DNA of 64,000 nucleotides, taken from assembly GCF_050436995.1 (NCBI RefSeq), contig NC_134758.1:2790001-2854000 (forward strand). The letters run 5' to 3'. The notes below the pieces were generated by a model. It was not told where the DNA came from. It was given only the letters and a program-made list of their open reading frames with translations, and searched no databases. The stretch's first letter is position 1; the number at the start of each line of letters is the position of its first letter. Origin of the DNA: Anticarsia gemmatalis. Its lineage: Eukaryota > Arthropoda > Insecta > Lepidoptera > Erebidae. Shown here one piece after another: positions 11,536 through 22,426 of the stretch. The position numbers were made by a program, and so were the translations under genes.

Positions 11536-13496
11536 TAACGAACAAATAAAAGTTCGTTTTACATTTAATACGAGTGAACTAGTTTGAAAATCTATATCAT
11601 CATATCTTTTTCTCTGCAACCATTGAAATGAGATCAATGCACTGATGTGGAACTATAATATAAGATTCAAACGGAATCGACACAAAATCTGAACTATATT
11701 TTGATCGTTTCTGATTATGAGAATAGAATCTAAGACATAAATTAATACATCCATATGACATTAGGAGTGGTTGCATTATAGTCAGATAGGAGGAGAGAGC
11801 CTTGGCATATATGAATCCACACGACACCTATAATACAGCATATTTCTAAAGGTCACCAGTCGGTGAAAGATAGTTAGATACTATGCATCGCAGGTAAACA
11901 CAATATTGTAATCCGGCCAAAGTTTGTACAACATTTAGCATAGTTCCCAAGTTTCCCGGAACTATTTAGGATTACGGAACGCTATGCATTATCACTTGGG
12001 CGTAAATATACTCAGCTAATATCCTAAAATAGACTGTTATAATGGAGTACGCAGATTCAGACACAAATGTGATATTAATACCTATTATTACATGGGCTTC
12101 ATTCTGAATTCGATTGAATTATTTCATCATTCTTTAATGCCATGATACATACTATACGTAAAATCAAAAAATAATTTAAATAACTACATACGTTTCTATT
12201 CAGCTCAGGGCTTGCAAATCAAAATTTATGTCACATTATCATCTACAGATTAAGTAATATATTACTTAAATAATAATATATGCAATTAAACATTCAAATA
12301 GCTTAGGAATTTCAGAGCTTTTGCCCTTAAAACTCTCGTTATACATATGTACATATACACGTATACTTAAAAAAAATTATTCCGTTTTACAAAGCATAGT
12401 TTTAGTCAGTTTCCCAACAGAGGCAAAATATCGACAATTCACATTAAAATTAGTTTCACGTATTCCCCACAAAATATCCCATTATTCGCTCAAAATGTTC
12501 CGCTACATTTGTCATCGCGTACATTTCGCTAACGTGTCCATACGCGCTATCGATAAGTAATCAATTTAATTCACTCGCACAAAACAATCGACGCGGAAGC
12601 TGTAAATCGACAGATGACATCATTTCGCCAATATACGAAATGAGTTTCACATAACAATCCTTAGACAAAGAGCTAGTGGGAAATAAAAGCTTATATTTAT
12701 GGGTAAAAGTTTTTTTTTTAAATTGAGTATTTTACTGGACATAGACACAAAACCTAACCTCTCATTCGTTCGAGAGGAGTTAGGTTCTGTACTATCGAGT
12801 ATTGAGAGTTCAACAACAAAACTACGGCACCTGCTAATTAGTTCATTAGGTTTCGATAAAAATATTCTAGATAGCTAGATGATTGTCCGTGGTCTATAGC
12901 AGTAGTACTCAACGTATAGTAGTAGGAGTACCTTTACATATTATTATGTACATTTGGTACATAGACCGGTACCTAAAGGCAGATTGTTATGATGTAAGGA
13001 TGCAATTTGGCGTTAATCTAATATCTGTACACTATCTTATATGGAACAATAACAGTTGTCGCTGACCTATTGCAGAGTTATAATTCCTGTTGTTTAACAA
13101 AATACTACCTTACCTAAGCTATCTCTTTTCCTAGCTCATATCGTTCACAATATGAGTGAAAACATACGCGTCGCTGAGTCACGCATCTCTATTGTATGAT
13201 TGATGAGCCAGCACTGAGCTCTGAACTGATGTCAACTCTCACTTGAAAGCGGAATAATATTGCCAGTTGTCTGTTGTATGAGAATATTGCGGGCTTTTTA
13301 TTTACTGGAAATATAGGATTTGTATCTAAAAATGTTACGCAGTTGAAAATTGTATGTTGTGTTCTTTTCATGCCAATACATATCGAAAATAGTGACAGAC
13401 TGCTACTTAAACCTTTCTAAATCTTTGTATGAAAGCATTCAATAAGAAATACCTGATATTTATGTGGCTTTTCTCAACTTACAATGTTGCTAGAGA
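11536..13496. other. No gene recognised; one imperfect hairpin
   Basis: AT-rich. An imperfect hairpin pairing AACCTAACCTCTC with GAGAGGAGTTAGGTT lies near 12750-12785. Several 60-80 codon frames have no domain. Confidence 0.35.
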
Positions 13497-13640
13497 ATTA
13501 TATGACAGGTACTGTATCGTAATTTTCTACCACTATCGACTGCCGACAACCGGCTAGCTATCGTTTTTTATTTTTGACAATCGGTACAGCGCATCAAACT
13601 CGATACTCGAGATTACTGACTATACAGAATTGTGCTAGTT
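13497..13640 (+). repeat. Dispersed repeat family A, copy 2
   Basis: It carries the ordered blocks CTACCACTATCGACTGCC, GACAACCGGCTAGCTATCG, then ACTCGATACTCGAGA and TTGTGCTAG. These match the copies near 0.4, 27.0 and 32.7 kb. Confidence 0.5.
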
Positions 13641-14001
13641 TACTATAGGTATACATTTAAATTATACTGAACTAGGTATAACTAAAATTCTTGACCAAAA
13701 ACTCAACACACCAATAAATGCCTCAATCAGAAATTTCTAAAAAATATTGCATATTCAGATTTCACGTCGCATATAAACTGATATATTGCAGCAAAAAATC
13801 ATCTCAGCCTCTAGAAGTGTGCCTGTAAGAACGCCAATAACTATGGGCCAAACAAAAACGTTTATTGCTCTTTCTTGCTTTAACTTTCGCGAAGCTGAAG
13901 AGCGACTTTTGATTTGATTGCGAAAAGTTTTATAAGAATTCCACTGACTTAGTGATATGTTTTGACATGTATTCTTGAACTTGACTCTAATAAACATAAT
14001 T
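13641..14001. other. No recognised feature
   Basis: A short AT-rich interval. The frame on the minus strand has no recognisable domain. Confidence 0.3.
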
Positions 14002-14212
14002 TACTCTTGCCCGCGACTTCGTCCGCGTGGACTTTAGTTATATCACGGACTAAACCACATGCAAAATCTAGTATTTCTTTACCCTATGTGTTATTCTGCT
14101 AAACAAGCTAAAGAACTGACAAGTTTCATCAAAATCCGTTCAGTTGTTTTGTCGTAATATAGCAACAAACATCCACGCAATCGTCCAAACTTACGCATAT
14201 ATAATTGGTATG
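14002..14212 (-). mobile_element. Helitron-like element with degraded 3' end
   Basis: On the minus strand the element ends with the hairpin CGCGGACGAAGTCGCG followed by GGCAAGAGT, where intact relatives read CTAGT. Its 5' half near 14200 resembles the TAATATTATA-type start but is diverged. It lies about 240 bp upstream of the dehydrogenase ATG. Confidence 0.5.
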
Positions 14213-14392
14213 GGTGATAAAAAACCAATAACACTATTATCAGCCTGTTACATAATAAATATTTACATTTCATTACATACAAAAACATCGTACGCAAAAC
14301 AATAATTTGTTATCTAATGTAAAGCCAAAGATCAAATTACATGCCCGATTTGTTATCAAAGTCAAAACATAACTGGTGCAAATAGTCTTCAA

Positions 14393-14425
14393 TCAGTATA
14401 TTCTTGAAGTCAAGTTGACGAGACG
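14393..14425 (+). promoter_or_regulatory. Initiator plus DPE-like core promoter of the dehydrogenase gene
   Basis: An arthropod initiator TCAGT lies at 14393-14397, about 60 nt before the start codon. A DPE-like AGACG lies at 14421-14425, one base short of the ideal spacing from the initiator A. No TATA box sits about 30 nt upstream. This suggests a TATA-less promoter and a short unspliced leader. The sites are short, so chance is possible. Confidence 0.35.
14414..14419 (+). other. Not a site: spacer between initiator and DPE-like element
   Basis: This stretch simply separates the two proposed core-promoter elements. I see no splice acceptor with a polypyrimidine tract between the initiator and the ATG, which favours an unspliced leader. 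Confidence 0.2.
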
Positions 14426-14455
14426 TCTCCAGGCCACATTACAAAGATTTAAATC

Positions 14456-15415
14456 ATGAAGGTTATAGTGACTGGTGCTGCAGGCTTCCTCGGTTCAAGA
14501 GTAGCTGATGCGTTACTGAACAAAGATTCTCCAATAAAAGTAACCAAACTTGTACTCACTGATGTGTTCCCGATTAAAGAGAGAGAAGACCCTCGAGTTG
14601 TGAACGTGGAGATGGACCTTGGTGAACAATCAAATGCAAACAAACTGGTGGACTATGGATGTGATGTATTTCTTCACCTTGCTGCAGTTGTAAGCGGCAA
14701 ATCTGAGGCAGAATATGACTTTGGTATGAGAGGTAATCTGGATGCGACAAGATACCTTCTAGAAGCATTAAGAAAAAAATCACCAGCAACAAGGTTCGTG
14801 TTTGCAAGTTCTGTAGGCGTATTTGGAGGTGATGTTCCACCAGTCTTGGATGATTTGACTGCAGTCATGCCTCCCACGTCATATGGTACTGCGAAAGCCA
14901 TGTGTGAGTTACTAGTGAATGATTTCGGCCGTCGTGGTTTTGTTGACGCCTGCAGCGTTAGACTACCAACAGTCAGTGTTCGAGCTGGTGCTCCCAATAC
15001 AGCTGTGACGTCATTCGCCAGTGGAATTATTCGCGAACCTTTGAATGGTATACCGTCTGTATGCCCAGTTCCACCTGAACAGGAGATGTGGTTGACCAGT
15101 CCAGCGACTGTTGTGAAGAATATAATTTATGCTGCGACTCTACCAAAGGAGGTTTTCGGTTCCTGGCGAACAGTAAACCTTCCAGGATTTACAGTTTCCG
15201 TTGGAAATATGGTGAAAGCATTAAAAACTGTGGCTGGAGAGAAAGTAGCTTCGTTGGTCAGCTTCAAACGTGATGAAACGCTAGCTCGTATCAACGCTAT
15301 AGTTCCAAGCAAGTTTGATAATACAAAAGCTCTGAAACTAGGATTCTATGTGGATACTAATTTCGAAGATGTTATCAGAATGTACATTCGTGATGATTTA
15401 AAGAAATCTTTGTAA
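14456..15415 (+). CDS. NAD-dependent epimerase/dehydratase, D-erythronate dehydrogenase-like
   Basis: A complete 319-residue frame in a single exon. It is an extended short-chain dehydrogenase with an N-terminal Rossmann fold: the dinucleotide motif GAAGFLG is at residues 7-13, HLAA at 74-77, FASS at 116-119, and the catalytic pair YGTAK gives Tyr143 and Lys147. Overall length and the segment RLPTVSVRAGAPN (169-181) fit the bacterial DenD-type family, which oxidises D-erythronate at C2 using NAD; the true substrate in an insect is unknown. No signal peptide or membrane segment is seen, so it is probably cytosolic. The start is the first ATG, with A at -3. Having no introns and looking bacterial, in AT-rich moth DNA with a eukaryotic promoter and poly(A) signal, it may have come by ancient horizontal transfer. 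That is inference and needs a phylogeny. Family is confident; exact activity is not. Confidence 0.93.
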   Translation: MKVIVTGAAGFLGSRVADALLNKDSPIKVTKLVLTDVFPIKEREDPRVVNVEMDLGEQSNANKLVDYGCDVFLHLAAVVSGKSEAEYDFGMRGNLDATRYLLEALRKKSPATRFVFASSVGVFGGDVPPVLDDLTAVMPPTSYGTAKAMCELLVNDFGRRGFVDACSVRLPTVSVRAGAPNTAVTSFASGIIREPLNGIPSVCPVPPEQEMWLTSPATVVKNIIYAATLPKEVFGSWRTVNLPGFTVSVGNMVKALKTVAGEKVASLVSFKRDETLARINAIVPSKFDNTKALKLGFYVDTNFEDVIRMYIRDDLKKSL

Positions 15416-15419
15416 ATAA
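15414..15419 (+). terminator. Poly(A) signal AATAAA overlapping the stop codon
   Basis: The dehydrogenase stop TAA occupies 15413-15415, and AATAAA starts on its second base. If used, the 3' UTR would be only a few tens of nucleotides. An ATTAAA variant follows at about 15439 and could serve instead. Confidence 0.6.
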
Positions 15420-16987
15420 AACTGTTTGAAGCTATGTTATTAAAAGATATTTATTGAGAGATTAGATTATTATTCTGTTTCGCTTACATTGTTTTTGCTT
15501 GTTACCTATAGGTATATTATTATCATATTACGATTAACTAATTGTGATTCTTGAAACCAAAGAGATTTTATTACAATTTCATATATACTATAATGCGAAA
15601 AGACTTTTTCCCCGACCTAAGTTAACATTATGAGTGAACATTTTAAGATATTTTTTTTACATCGGCTTAGTAGCAAGTTGTGTTTCTTTAATATCCCTTT
15701 GAAGCGCGCCGATATCGTCCTCATTGTAGAGTTCTTTGAAAGCTGTAAATATTTACCGGGAACCAACCAAAGCGTGTCTTTATAAAAAAATATTAAACGA
15801 ATACAATTCTTATATTTACTACTAAGTACTAATACCATTTCTAATATCTACTCTCGTTTTATGTTTTAAATATATCTTCCAAAACATCGAGGTTAAAAAA
15901 ATATTTAAACATTATAATTTACGGTATCACTTACAATTTAAATTTCAACTTACAGTAAGTTATTTGCCTATTTGAAAAATATTCCTGGGCAACATGACAT
16001 GAATATACTTAGTAGATCACGGTAGTTCTCCAAAGATGATTGAGTTATTTTAACATAAAACATTGACCTCTGAGGTAAGGTTCAGAGTCAGAGAGAGTAC
16101 CTACTTTATGATTTCAAAATCAATGGCCTTTCCACCTGTAAACTGGGGAGGATAGTATCCGGCATTAAAAGAATAATAGAATTTTTCAAATCGATTCGCT
16201 GGTCGTAATTAGTTTTTCGTACGTTTAATCGCTCTTTTTTCATTAGTTCGTTCGTTACAATTGGATTTTGATTTCCAATATGTGCCTGCTCATTCTATTA
16301 CTCAACATTGTTCAAAGTTAATTTTAACTTCCCTGCTTTATAGAAAATATATAAATGATAGACAAAAACAAAAGACTGATTGTTAATCATACCATCAACC
16401 AATGATATCGTTGCCTCTATAACAACAAATACTAAATATTTAAAAATATATATTAAGGGGGATCCCCATTCAATAAAATTTGTTGTTTTTTTTTGTTGTG
16501 AGTCCGACGAGGAAGAACTTGGTCGGTTTTTTTATTGCTTCTGGGTTGTGACAATGCCCTAGAAAGTTTAAAAGTTGTGCAATATAGTTAATAATCATAT
16601 AGATTTCTTTTTCATGTTAGTATGTTGCACATACAATAAACATAATAAAGTTTTATCTTAAGTACCTACAATAACTACAAATACTTATTAAGACACTGCC
16701 CCGTCTTAGAGCTTAACAACGATCGCAAATTTACATTGAAATCCGTAAACTATAACTAGTTAGGTAAGTTTGAACCGATACTGTTGGCTGCAATATTCTT
16801 GAAGCTTAGTCGCCTTGTGGTCTTATTATTGAGACGAAGGAAGCCACAGATTTATAGCTAGCTATAATATCAATGAAGATGTCCTTATTTTAACACTGAT
16901 TAGTGGTAGTTATAAAAAAAATAGGGCTAGATTATGAATAAAAAGTGATTTTTTTTATTTGACCCTCAACTAACCCTACAAAATTTT
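15420..16987. other. Downstream flank of the dehydrogenase, no feature recognised
   Basis: AT-rich DNA. Small frames on both strands lack domains. Confidence 0.35.
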
Positions 16988-17001
16988 ATCAAAATAAATA
17001 T

Positions 17002-17271
17002 CTATTTAAATATAATCAGTCAGTTGTGCTCACCGGTCGGTATACAATCTGTGGGTTAAGCAACCGTTTGCGCGGTCATTATATTGATGGGTGACCGCAT
17101 AGTGGTATTTGAACTGAGCGTCTCCATGCTTCTGAGGGCACTTTAGAAGTCCCTAGTCCCTGTTGTTGTCTTTTAAGATAACCGTCTTTAATCCACGTCA
17201 AACGGCTTAAGGCAACTTGAAAATATTTGACACTAGATTGACCACTAACCATACGATATGAATGAATGATG
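17002..17271 (+). repeat. 5S rRNA-derived SINE, tail type B
   Basis: The head contains GGGTTAAGCAACCG and TGATGGGTGACCGC, matching the internal control region of 5S rRNA. The middle has a GAGGGCACTTTA and CCCTGTTGTTGTC block. The tail carries GACTAGATTGACCACTAACC-like sequence. It is flanked by a 14-bp duplication ATCAAAATAAATAT (16988-17001 and 17272-17285), which shows retroposition. It is not a 5S gene. Confidence 0.8.
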
Positions 17272-17285
17272 ATCAAAATAAATAT

Positions 17286-18312
17286 GAGTGGTTTAATCGT
17301 AAAAGCGCGTCAAATGACTTCAGTATTTATAATAGTATAGCAGTAAAGATAAAATGGGAGTATGGATAGTAATAAATAATCCTTTAGACTAGTGCTTGAA
17401 ATATCGGAGCTAGATCTAGTTGAAGCGCTTCAGATAATCCCTGTACCGATCGGCAATTGTTTCTGCACTCAAACATTCCACAGTTGTTAACATTTTGTAG
17501 TAAACGTTTTGAAGTTCTTGAAGATAATAAAAAACGTCAATCTATGATAAAAAAGGTGTGTAGTTAGTTAACATCACGGCAAATGTAAGGGAAAGTAAGA
17601 CTAGATCACAACCATAAAATAGTATTGTTACTATGTGTTTCTTATTGTGCAAGTTATGTAGTGGATCTTAGTTTGAGGACTCCAGATTTTTGTTTTGGCA
17701 CGTGGCTCGAATCTCCAGCTATAATTGTACATATTATTATTATCTATTATTCCTTACAAGTTTCGAATTGCGTAAACTCTTCACTCAATAACCATCTAGA
17801 ACTATATCAGAGAAATACTTCAATAAATCGTAGCCTAACTTTGTAATGAAAGTCACAAACGTCCATGTTTATTCAACACAAAAAACACTAAATAACTTCG
17901 AACTTTTTGCAATCAATAACCACGCGACATGTTTATTTAGTAGTAGTACTAACTAGTCTGTTGTAATCAAATAAAGCAAATCGAATAAGGCTTAATTTTT
18001 CCGACCAAGTGGGATCTAGGTCACATCTACGAATAGAATCAGTCGCCATTTTGTGCTCCCATATATTAGGAATAGCATATTATTGGTTTTCGATTTAGGA
18101 ATAAAGCTCACATAGTGTTTTATGTTTAACTTATGTATATGCAGGTAAGTAACTAAAATTGAACAAAACTTTATTATTAGGCTACTAAGCGACCAAGACC
18201 AAAGGCAGGTTACCTGTGCAATAGATTAACTATCACCAAATGTTTAAAAATATTCCACAGAAATTAATAGTAAAACTGACCCTTATTATTATTTGGAGTG
18301 TTCGTACGTAAA
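17286..18312. other. No recognised feature
   Basis: AT-rich, non-coding. Confidence 0.35.
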
Positions 18313-18400
18313 AATAAACTATTACTGTCCCACTGCTGGTCACGGGTTTTCTCCTAGATTGAGGTATTGATAGGATTGGAGTCTTTCATGGCCATAAGCG
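18313..18400 (+). repeat. Dispersed repeat family B fragment
   Basis: ACTGTCCCACTGCTGGTCAC and a diverged CTCCTAGATTGAGG match the start of the family best seen at 33951-34060 (ACTGTCCCACTGCTGGGC...CTCCCGTAATGAGG). The second half is decayed. Confidence 0.55.
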
Positions 18401-21400
18401 GTTAGGAAGAGCTTAAATGATATAATATCTCTTTTGGTCGACAATCCAGAATTTCCTCAATTCAGACAAAAATAGAAATACATAACTACCTACCCATTTA
18501 CCTTTCATTTTGTTAAAAAAATTACATTAGCTTTCAAGTGGAACTTAATAAGTTGCATTAAGAAACAGTGTAGGCGTTTCTAAATGTCCATTTCCTAGAG
18601 AAACAATCTTTAACTAATTGTCCCAAGCATTGTCACAACGTAATAAACTTTCTTACTAAAACAATGTAACAAAAAGTATCTTTTAACCCAAACTTTGTAA
18701 CAGAATTCTTTGTCAAAGATCGAAAGGTGAGAGAGGCTCAATTTTTCGTGACATTTGTCTGAAAAGGGGAAGTTCTGGGTAAAGTTTATGGTCTTGCATT
18801 ATCTAGGAGGCTTTGTTCCACGTTTCCGAACCTTGTATGAATATTTGAAATGCTACCCGAACTGAAGTAACTTGGTTACAGTTGCAAACAAATGAACACC
18901 TTTGCTGGTTTTCAATAAGTCGATATCTTCGAAAGTTTGATTATGAGGCGTGGCTGTAAATTTTAAAAGAAAAATATGGAATAGTTAATCAGTGTGTCCA
19001 GGTTTTGAGTTATTTGGAGCCTTGAATAAAGATCGTAGGATCGTTTATGCCTTTTCAGCGATAAATTCGCGACTTATAAAGCAAGATCAAAAAATTTTAC
19101 CATAGCAGCTCAAAACACATTTTTCAATAAAGGAAAAGCTGGTCTCCAATAATGAAACTTTAACTAAGAACATTTAAACGTTTAAAAAAATGTTAAGGAC
19201 TTCGATAAAGCATAAAGATTTAAAAAACAAACAAACATCACACTGTCTCTCTCACTCCCGTCACACACGGTATCACCTGTCACTTTCTAAGCTGGTCATC
19301 TGTCAAAAGACATTAACAGACTCACACGTCTTGTCGCCGAGGATTTCATATTGCTCAACAGTGCTCCTGTATGCGATGTGTAGTGTGAACATTTGTCATG
19401 ATCACGAGAGGTGAGCGAACATGATTTTTCATACTACTCGGACATTCGTTTTATGTCGGAAATCTTTTTCGGAGAGTGTGTGATGGACTTTATTTTTGAC
19501 AGGTGTTTTTAGTGTTGAAGATTCTGGCACAATTCTAGTGATATTTTGTAGACTGCCAGTAGTATTGTTTTCATGGTTTAACATATTTAATATGTGAATA
19601 AAATAATATGTTAAAATGCAGCGGTAAACAATCACTTAATATAATAACCTAAATGTTTAGGTTATTTTCAAAAAAAACATATACCTAGTCAAATCTTCTC
19701 ACTGCCTAAGTCGACAGATAAATTGAAAAGACAGGTAGCGGCTGCTCTACTTTTCTCACTACCAATAGCAATAAATAAAGCACCTTAAATACAGGTAGCG
19801 CCATCTATGTCGCAGGGCGTGAACCTTTTTGTTCAGGTAGACTCGAGTCTTCATGACTTTCGTAAACTCTCTAGTAATCGTACTTACTTGTACTCCATTC
19901 GTGACAAAACATATTAAACATTTATCCACGTTTTTTAAAGTAACGTATAAAGTTTCTAAGGATACATTATATAGTTGTCTAGCCTTTACATAAAAGAGAA
20001 GTTACGACGTAACAAAGCGACCTATCAAAACATTTTCTCAAGCGCCCTTAGTTAAATTACCCGAAAAAATGCTAATTTTATAAAAACAAGTCGACATTTA
20101 ATACACATACCTACATTCTACGAAACATGAAAGTTTTATGTGCGGTTGTTATTCTTTCACGTCCAAACTACTGACTCGACAAAATCAAATAATATTAAAA
20201 CGACAAATGTTTATTTGAAGCCATAGTCACATTGCCTATTAATTATATTTTAGTTTCAACTGTAGTCATCCCTAGGAATCTAAACTTAGTTATGTATTCA
20301 ACTGGTCTAGAAAAATATTTTATAATTTTATTATGTACGATCGTTGAGAGTGGCTCTGACTCATAAAAATTGCAGCATCAAAATTGTGGGATAAAGTCAA
20401 AATGTTAAGAAATCCCTCAGCGTCTTACGGTTTGTCCAAATAAAAAGAACAGCTTTGTTTTATGAGACGTTTGGAGTAAATTATTCATGAAGTCTATGTA
20501 TTTGTACATTTAGGTACACCTACCTGGGTTATACGAAACATATTGAGTTAATGATAAAGTATTGATATACTTTATCTTTAACTAGTGATCTAGTTCATGG
20601 GGTTTCAAAGAAGAAATGTATCTATGTATATGTATATCCTTTCTTTCTAAAATTAATCATGACTGTATTTAAAGAAAAAGCTTTATGCGACGATAATTTC
20701 CAATATAAAAAAAATGCGAATAACATGGAACACAGATTTCCACGCAAAAAGAATCGTACTGATAATAATGAATGAATATAACACATTTACGTTATGGTTC
20801 CTGTTTTCCCTCGATGATTTCATGAACAAATAAGTCATACAATCCAATCTGCAAATGGAAGAATGGAACGTACTCGTGTGGTTTTTTCATTTCACAAAAT
20901 GGCGGAAAATTTGATAAACGAACTATGATTCTATTTCCAAAATATAAACTAATTTACAAATGGTTTCCACCGTATCTTTTTTGAGCCAAATTGAATAACC
21001 TGAAAATGGAATTAAAAATAAAAACAACGTTTTTGAGACATAAATTTATTTCTTTTTTACAAAGGATGGGTGTCTACTTAATTAAATGTTAAGATTGGCG
21101 CACAACATGGCCGAAGCAACTTGGCTATATAATATTAAAACACTTAAGAACAGAAAATATTTTACCGTTGTGTATACTTAATTAGCAAAACTTTGCACTT
21201 GGCTAGGAGCCACTTCGTAAAACGTAGTTTTAATATAAAATAATATTCTAAAAGTAGTTTGTAGTAGATATTCTTTATAAATTCATACATAATGAAGCCG
21301 TATGTTCAATTTTTTAAAAAGCCGAGGCCTTCAGAAATATGATTGTGGATGTTTATTAAAAATTATAGTATTCTGTTGTAGAGGGTAAGTACGATGGAAA

Positions 21401-22253
21401 CTATTTCTGCACCGCACTAATATAAGTGCATAAGCTGACATAACAACAATTTTACTTTATTAGTCCCATAAGACTAGTAATCTACTATCAATATAAAAGG
21501 GTTCCCTTAAGTTTACTTAAATAAATTTTATTGCGAAAAGATTTTCCAAATGTCCTAAGACTTTATTAAAATGGCCGCCAGCCTCTGCCATGATGTGCAA
21601 CAACCTTCAAATATTGACAGTAATATGTAAATACGTCACAATATTTATTACTATTGAGAATTCTATTTTATTATTACAAAAATATTGACATATTAAGCGT
21701 GTATTCTCTCTGTTTTATCAAATATTTGTATTATGAATTGTATAATAGAATGAAAGTGTATTTTATTCTGCGAAGTATCACATAATTTGTGTTAGAAACT
21801 AACGTAAACCTTTTACAATACAACAATATTATATCAGACATTAAACGTATATTTTCTATTAAACTATAAAGATTTTTAAACATAATGAATAGATTTCCTT
21901 ATTTTTGAACAGTGCGCTTTATGCATCATAGACAAATATATTCAATCCGAGAATTTAGGAAATAAAAACAAAACCAAATTCAAAAATGGATTTCTTAGAT
22001 TTTTACATCGATCGCCGTAATTTATTTTATAGACTTATTTTAAATATATTTTTATTGATCACAGGGTCACGAATTAGGATATTTTATTATACGAATATAA
22101 ATCTAGAAATTGTGATAATCTTCAGTTGATAGGTACGCTATATACATAGATGAATAAAAAGCTTATGATTATTTCATGGTCTTCGTTGTCATTTTATCAT
22201 ACAAAGTCGACATTTTATGAGATAAAAGAAAATTAAATATTTTTGTTGTTGAG
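18401..22253. other. AT-rich gene desert
   Basis: No supported gene. A less AT-rich stretch at 19190-19500 has short frames without domains. ACAGGTAGCG occurs twice at 19730-19800. YY1/Pho-like ATGGCGG motifs lie at about 18050 and 20897. Confidence 0.35.
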
Positions 22254-22426
22254 TAAATAAAATAAATGAATAAATATCATTGGACAACTCACACTCGGTC
22301 ATTTGATTCCAAACTAAGCAGAGCTTGTACTATGGTATCCAAATAACTGATAAACATACTTATATACTTCTAAATACATACATAGATAGATAAATTGACA
22401 TCCAGGCTCAGAACAAATACTCGTGC
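22254..22426 (-). repeat. tRNA-type SINE, 5' truncated
   Basis: The minus strand matches the body and tail of the SINE at 1965-2235, including GATTCCAAACTAAGCAGAGC on the plus strand. It lacks the tRNA-like head, as expected for incomplete reverse transcription. Confidence 0.85.

Noticed and set aside
14574..14997. Minus-strand frames opposite the dehydrogenase
   Set aside because: They are antisense shadows of the dehydrogenase and show no domain.
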